8,392 nucleotides of DNA, from positions 1-8,392 of the forward strand of contig NZ_CAJKVK010000083.1 in assembly GCF_905203285.1 (NCBI RefSeq). Direction: 5' to 3'. The translations under genes were made by a program, and so were the position numbers. Positions 6,362 to 8,392 of this stretch are shown one piece after another. Source of the stretch: an uncultured Succinatimonas sp. Its GTDB lineage: Bacteria > Pseudomonadota > Gammaproteobacteria > Enterobacterales > Succinivibrionaceae. The number at the start of each line of letters is the position of its first letter. The first letter of the stretch is position 1. The notes under the pieces were generated by a model. It was given only the letters and a program-made list of their open reading frames with translations, did not search any database and was not told the origin of the DNA.

Positions 6362-6447
6362 TTGACATCCTCACAGGCCTAAAGGCCGATGATTCCTACT
6401 GCTAAACAACAATAGAGCTGCTGTTGTAAGCTTCGGCGAGTTCCTGC
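6362..6447 (-). ncRNA. TnpB right end / omega-RNA (HEARO-like) 3' scaffold
   Basis: On the minus strand this follows and overlaps the 3' end of tnpB and ends GAGGATGTCAA, the conserved terminus of HEARO/omega-RNA elements. A hairpin with GGCC arms (6376-6379 and 6384-6387), TAAA loop and outer TCA/TGA pairs precedes the end. A second copy with the same layout is at 2839-2920. In intact systems the bases just beyond the terminus act as the guide; here these would be ATGGCACAGC, the first codons of the GrpB-deaminase gene. The scaffold's 5' extent inside tnpB cannot be set by eye. Confidence 0.72.
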
Positions 6448-6585
6448 TGCCTACCTCTATTGAGGTTCGCTTGACAGGCCATCCGGGCAAGTCCTGCCCT
6501 TCTTAAGATGTTTTGTGCGGCATTATGGTCGGCATTGGCCTCATAGCCGCACTTTACGCACCTGAATATCTCCTTGGTTATCAAA
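6402..6585 (-). pseudogene. tnpB: TnpB (IS200/IS605-type RNA-guided nuclease) C-terminal fragment
   Basis: About 60 codons remain. They contain the second zinc-ribbon knuckle CVKCGYE, the RuvC-III segment ANADHNAAQNIL with its conserved Asp, and the tail RAGLARMACQ to NSSSIVV before TAG at 6404-6402. The N-terminal ~300 residues, including the first two RuvC catalytic segments and the first Cys pair of the ribbon, are missing. The coding sequence breaks at about 6585, where an inverted repeat and other mobile DNA begin. An ATG at 6617 keeps the frame open but lies in the foreign DNA. The fragment cannot be an active nuclease. Its right end is intact and lies next to the GrpB-deaminase start codon. 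Confidence 0.85.
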
Positions 6586-6616
6586 TGATCCTCCTGTTTT
6601 ATAAAAAGGAGGATCA
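6586..6616. repeat. 10-bp inverted repeat at the TnpB break
   Basis: TGATCCTCCT (6586-6595) and AGGAGGATCA (6607-6616) are perfect arms around an 11-nt AT-only loop apart from one G. There is no T-run of terminator type on either side, though ATTTT follows on the plus strand. The repeat sits exactly where TnpB homology ends, so it may be the tip of the element that truncated tnpB; its GGATCA arm continues into a repeat seen again at 8284. Confidence 0.6.
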
Positions 6617-6636
6617 ATTTTACTTCGCTCTTTGTG
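6611..6636. mobile_element. Possible IS21-type terminus, left part (interrupted)
   Basis: GGATCAATTTTAC (6611-6623) recurs as GGATCATTTTTAC at 8284-8296, on the other side of the IS3-family element. Removing that element and one target copy places the two repeats 25 bp apart in tandem. Multiple spaced repeats of a GTGGATCA..TTTAC type are characteristic of IS21-family ends. No istA or istB gene is visible, so the assignment is an inference. Confidence 0.35.
6632..6636. repeat. Target-site duplication, left copy (TTGTG)
   Basis: TTGTG directly abuts the left tip (GGGGTGCGG) of the IS3-family element and is repeated directly at its right tip (8280-8284). A 5-bp duplication is within the IS3-family range and implies a single, fairly recent insertion without later rearrangement. 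Confidence 0.8.
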
Positions 6637-6660
6637 GGGGTGCGGACAAAAAGTTGGACT
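6637..6660 (+). repeat. IS3-family right inverted repeat (IRR, transposase 3' side)
   Basis: It starts GGGGTGCGGACAAAA and continues AGTTGGACT. It lies 28 bp beyond the transposase stop codon and pairs with the copy at 8256-8279. Confidence 0.82.
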
Positions 6661-6664
6661 TGAT

Positions 6665-8235
6665 TTATTCCATAATACCTAAAGATTGTCGATATTGCAC
6701 CGGACTTTTATATCCTAAACTTGCCTTTATCCTACACTCGTTATACCAATGAAGGTATTTATCAAGACTTAAGATAAAATCTTTTATTCCGGTTTTAGTC
6801 CAATCTTTATCGTAGAAAAATTCGTTTTTAAGTCTGCCAAAAAATCCTTCGCAGGCACTGTTATCCGGAGAACATCCTTTTTTCGACATGGAACGAATAA
6901 AACCGTTATCTTCCATACGTTTTATCCATCCGGGCCAACGATAATGGTACCCTCGGTCGGAATGAATGACCGGCTTAACCTTTCCGGCTATTTTATCAAT
7001 GGCATTATCAAGCATGCTATTGACCAATTCAGCATTCGGTGAACAGCCTATAGTCCAAGAGGTTACCATACCGTCAAAACAATCAATTAACGGAGATAAA
7101 TATACTTTACCTTCCGGCAATGCAAATTCGGTAATATCAGTCAGTAATTTTTGGTATGGTTTACAACTGTGAAAATTACGTTGAATTACATTATCTACAG
7201 CAGGACTGATTTCTCCCTGATAAGAAGAATATTTTTGGTGCGCTTTATTTTTACTTTTATGTTTTCCTGACACATTATTTTTCTTACGACTTTCTCTGAG
7301 ATAACAGTGCCGGCATTTTTTAAAGCAGCATGAATACGTCTGTATCCGTAACTTTGATAGCTGTGATTGAAGATTGTTTTTATCGTTTCTCTCACTGCAG
7401 CATATTTGTCAGGTTTATATAAAGCAGTAAGCTGATAGTAAAACGAGCTTTTGGATATCTTTAATAAAGATAATAAATCCTGTTGCGAATATTGATTTTT
7501 TAAGGCATCAATCACTAAAGTTTTATCGCGGTTGCTTAGGTTTTGCGGATTGATGCCTTCCTCTTTTTTTAAGATTTCACCGGTTTTTTCCAGAATATCT
7601 TTTTCCATCTGCAGACGATATACATCCTTTTGCAGCTGTTCGTATTCTTTAAAGAGCTCCTGATATTTATTTTGAAGCTCGTTTAAAGAGATATCTTTAG
7701 GTATTTTCTTTTTCATCGATTTGAAAGAAACGTTAATTTGACTTGCCCACTTATAGAGTGTCGCTCGTTTGACCTTATGCTGCTCTGCTACTTTTTCAGC
7801 AGATCCGACAGGTGTCAGCAATGCTTTTACAGCTGCTGTGCGTTCCTGTTGATTATAACGTTTTTTACTTTTGACACTTGAAGTCCGATGTGTGCTATAG
7901 CCTTCTTGAGTATATGCCGACAGCCATTGACGCAAAGTATCCGAGCTTTGCGGATAACCCAAAGCTTTAAGTGTCACGGCTTTATTTCTTCCGTGTGAAA
8001 AATAATATTTTAGCGCCGAGTTTATTTGTTCTTTAGAATACTTTTTACTGTGGTGACGATTTTCCGTTTTATATTCAGTGTGTAAAGATTGATTATTCTT
8101 TATATATTCCTGATGCCATTGCTTAAGCGTTACTCGTGATGAAGGATATCCAAGGCATCTTAAGGTATATCTGAGTCTGTATCCTGATTTAATATAAAAC
8201 TTTACTGCTCTAAGTCGATCTTTGTATGAAAACAT
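6665..8235 (-). pseudogene. IS3-family transposase in two frames (-1 frameshift; programmed or mutational)
   Basis: The first frame (8235 to 7195, 346 codons) has two similar HTH modules (about 5-45 and 69-110, both with LGYP and W near the end), a third HTH (130-167, ATLYKWA), a Leu/Glu/Lys-rich coiled coil (183-224) and the HTH_21 segment (YGYRRIHAALKN, 296-307). The second frame (open through 7273 to 6665) holds the catalytic domain: LLTDITEF, VIHSDRG and SACEGFFGRLKNE, with Asp and Glu separated by 35 residues, then YNECRIKASLGYKSP. Homology passes from ENIKVK in the first frame to NKAHQKYSSYQGEISPAV in the second. The switch falls on an A5 run (minus strand, 7252-7248), where a -1 slip or one missing A restores a single ~520-residue protein. 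IS3 elements often use -1 frameshifting, but normally between a short OrfA and OrfB, not here in the HTH_21/catalytic linker. A mutation or sequencing error is therefore as likely. The start ATG 8235 follows GGGAG with 9-nt spacing. Confidence 0.85.
7248..7252 (-). other. A5 slippery tract at transposase frame switch
   Basis: On the minus strand the codons GTA AAA ATA AAG change to GTA AAA AAT AAA if the ribosome slips back one base, joining both halves of the transposase homology. It is not a canonical X-XXY-YYZ heptamer, though the lysyl-tRNA could re-pair on AAA. Confidence 0.5.
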
Positions 8236-8255
8236 AATGTCTTTCTCCCGGTTTC

Positions 8256-8279
8256 AGTCCAGGATTTTGTCCGCACCCC
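8256..8279 (-). repeat. IS3-family left inverted repeat (IRL, transposase 5' side)
   Basis: Read on the minus strand it begins GGGGTGCGGACAAAA and continues TCCTGGACT. It ends 20 bp before the transposase ATG, leaving little room for a promoter, so a weak internal or outside promoter is expected. Confidence 0.82.
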
Positions 8280-8284
8280 TTGTG
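8280..8284. repeat. Target-site duplication, right copy (TTGTG)
   Basis: Direct repeat of 6632-6636, immediately outside the CCGCACCCC tip of the IS3-family element. Confidence 0.8.
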
Positions 8285-8296
8285 GATCATTTTTAC
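8284..8296. repeat. Second copy of the GGATCA(A/T)TTTTAC repeat
   Basis: GGATCATTTTTAC differs from 6611-6623 at one base. Its first G belongs to the target duplication, so the original tandem pair was split by the IS3-family insertion. It is the right part of the possible IS21-type terminus. Confidence 0.5.
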
Positions 8297-8390
8297 ACTG
8301 TTGGTGACAAATGCAGTGTACTGCATTTATCATGGGTAGCATTTCAATAATCGCCTGAGCCTCATGATTCTTCTTATCGGTGATTTTCTG
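8285..8390 (-). pseudogene. Unassigned ORF fragment at the right edge
   Basis: The minus strand has an open frame running in from the window edge, with KITDKKNHEAQAIIEMLPMI. This weakly resembles the stretch before the second catalytic region of ISAs1-type transposases (K.NE...AI..LL), but no catalytic motif is present. The remaining bases up to the IS3 boundary show no further resemblance. The frame may be fortuitous; there is no start codon or other support in the window. Confidence 0.22.
8309..8328. repeat. 20-bp palindrome
   Basis: AAATGCAGT (8309-8317) and ACTGCATTT (8320-8328) are perfect 9-bp arms around GT. There is no T-run beyond it. It could be an operator, a recombination site or a subterminal structure of the interrupted mobile element. 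Function unknown. Confidence 0.5.
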
Positions 8391-8392
8391 AC

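Larger units (their letters stand above)
6637..8279 (-). mobile_element. Complete IS3-family insertion sequence, 1643 bp
   Basis: The tips are inverted repeats. Reading inward, both begin GGGGTGCGGACAAAA, then differ at three bases and share TGGACT: 20 of the first 24 positions match. Both tips abut TTGTG, the target duplication. The interior is filled by one transposase coding region on the minus strand with tandem N-terminal helix-turn-helix modules and an IS3-type DD(35)E catalytic domain, split by a -1 frame change. The terminal GGGG is unlike the usual TG...CA of many IS3 elements. It lies inside what may be an IS21-type end, so the mobile DNA is nested. No named IS is assigned. Confidence 0.85.

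Noticed and set aside
2839..6447. CRISPR array based on the repeated right-end sequences
   Set aside because: There are only two diverged copies, 3.5 kb apart, sharing a TnpB tail and HEARO-type ends; no spacer-repeat periodicity exists.
6513..6752. Plus-strand 79-codon frame crossing the IS3 left tip
   Set aside because: It is antisense to the TnpB fragment, spans the insertion boundary and has no homology or ribosome binding site.

Overview
The window looks like a piece of an anaerobe-type bacterial genome. Most of it (about 650 to the right edge) is AT-rich, with clear Shine-Dalgarno sites. The first ~590 bases are strikingly GC-rich and carry the start of a VanW-family gene with a Clostridia-like look. 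The phylum cannot be fixed from the sequence. The sharp change in base composition means the left end is either acquired DNA or a chimeric join.

Layout. 1-573 (minus): 5' part of a vanW-like gene that runs off the left edge. 574-784: divergent intergenic region with a TATAAT box and a near-perfect 24-bp palindrome just ahead of the next gene. 785-2842 (plus): a disabled 4-alpha-glucanotransferase (DPE2/MalQ type with two N-terminal CBM20 starch-binding modules). It is broken by one in-frame TAA and cut off at its 3' side by the right end of an IS200/IS605-type (TnpB) element. 2839-2920: that right end, a solo omega-RNA-like scrap with only the last 13 TnpB codons. 3066-5457 (plus): a two-gene operon of a lipoprotein 5'-nucleotidase and a small FMN-binding PNPOx/Nim-like protein, preceded by a possible 11-codon leader ORF whose stop overlaps the nucleotidase start. 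5450-6361 (minus): a GrpB-cytidine deaminase fusion, convergent with and overlapping the operon by 8 bp. 6362-6585: a second TnpB right end with the last ~60 TnpB codons; its terminus lies directly against the ATG of the fusion gene. 6586-8392: nested mobile DNA, namely a possible IS21-type terminus interrupted by a complete 1643-bp IS3-family insertion sequence (15 identical bases at each tip, 5-bp target duplication TTGTG), followed by an unassigned ORF fragment.

How the parts fit. The intact cargo (exported nucleotidase, flavoprotein, cytidine deaminase fusion) would suit nucleotide or nucleoside salvage, with the nucleotidase releasing nucleosides outside the cytoplasm and the deaminase acting inside; the flavoprotein's role is open. 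This block lies between two TnpB right-end relics in the same orientation. The most notable arrangement is at 6359-6390: the conserved 3' end of the TnpB guide-RNA scaffold appears to supply the ribosome binding site of the next gene, and the position where the RNA guide would start coincides with that gene's start codon. No complete new system is evident. The strongest leads are this RNA-scaffold/mRNA fusion, the orphan scaffold at the malQ break, and the putative operator in front of malQ.
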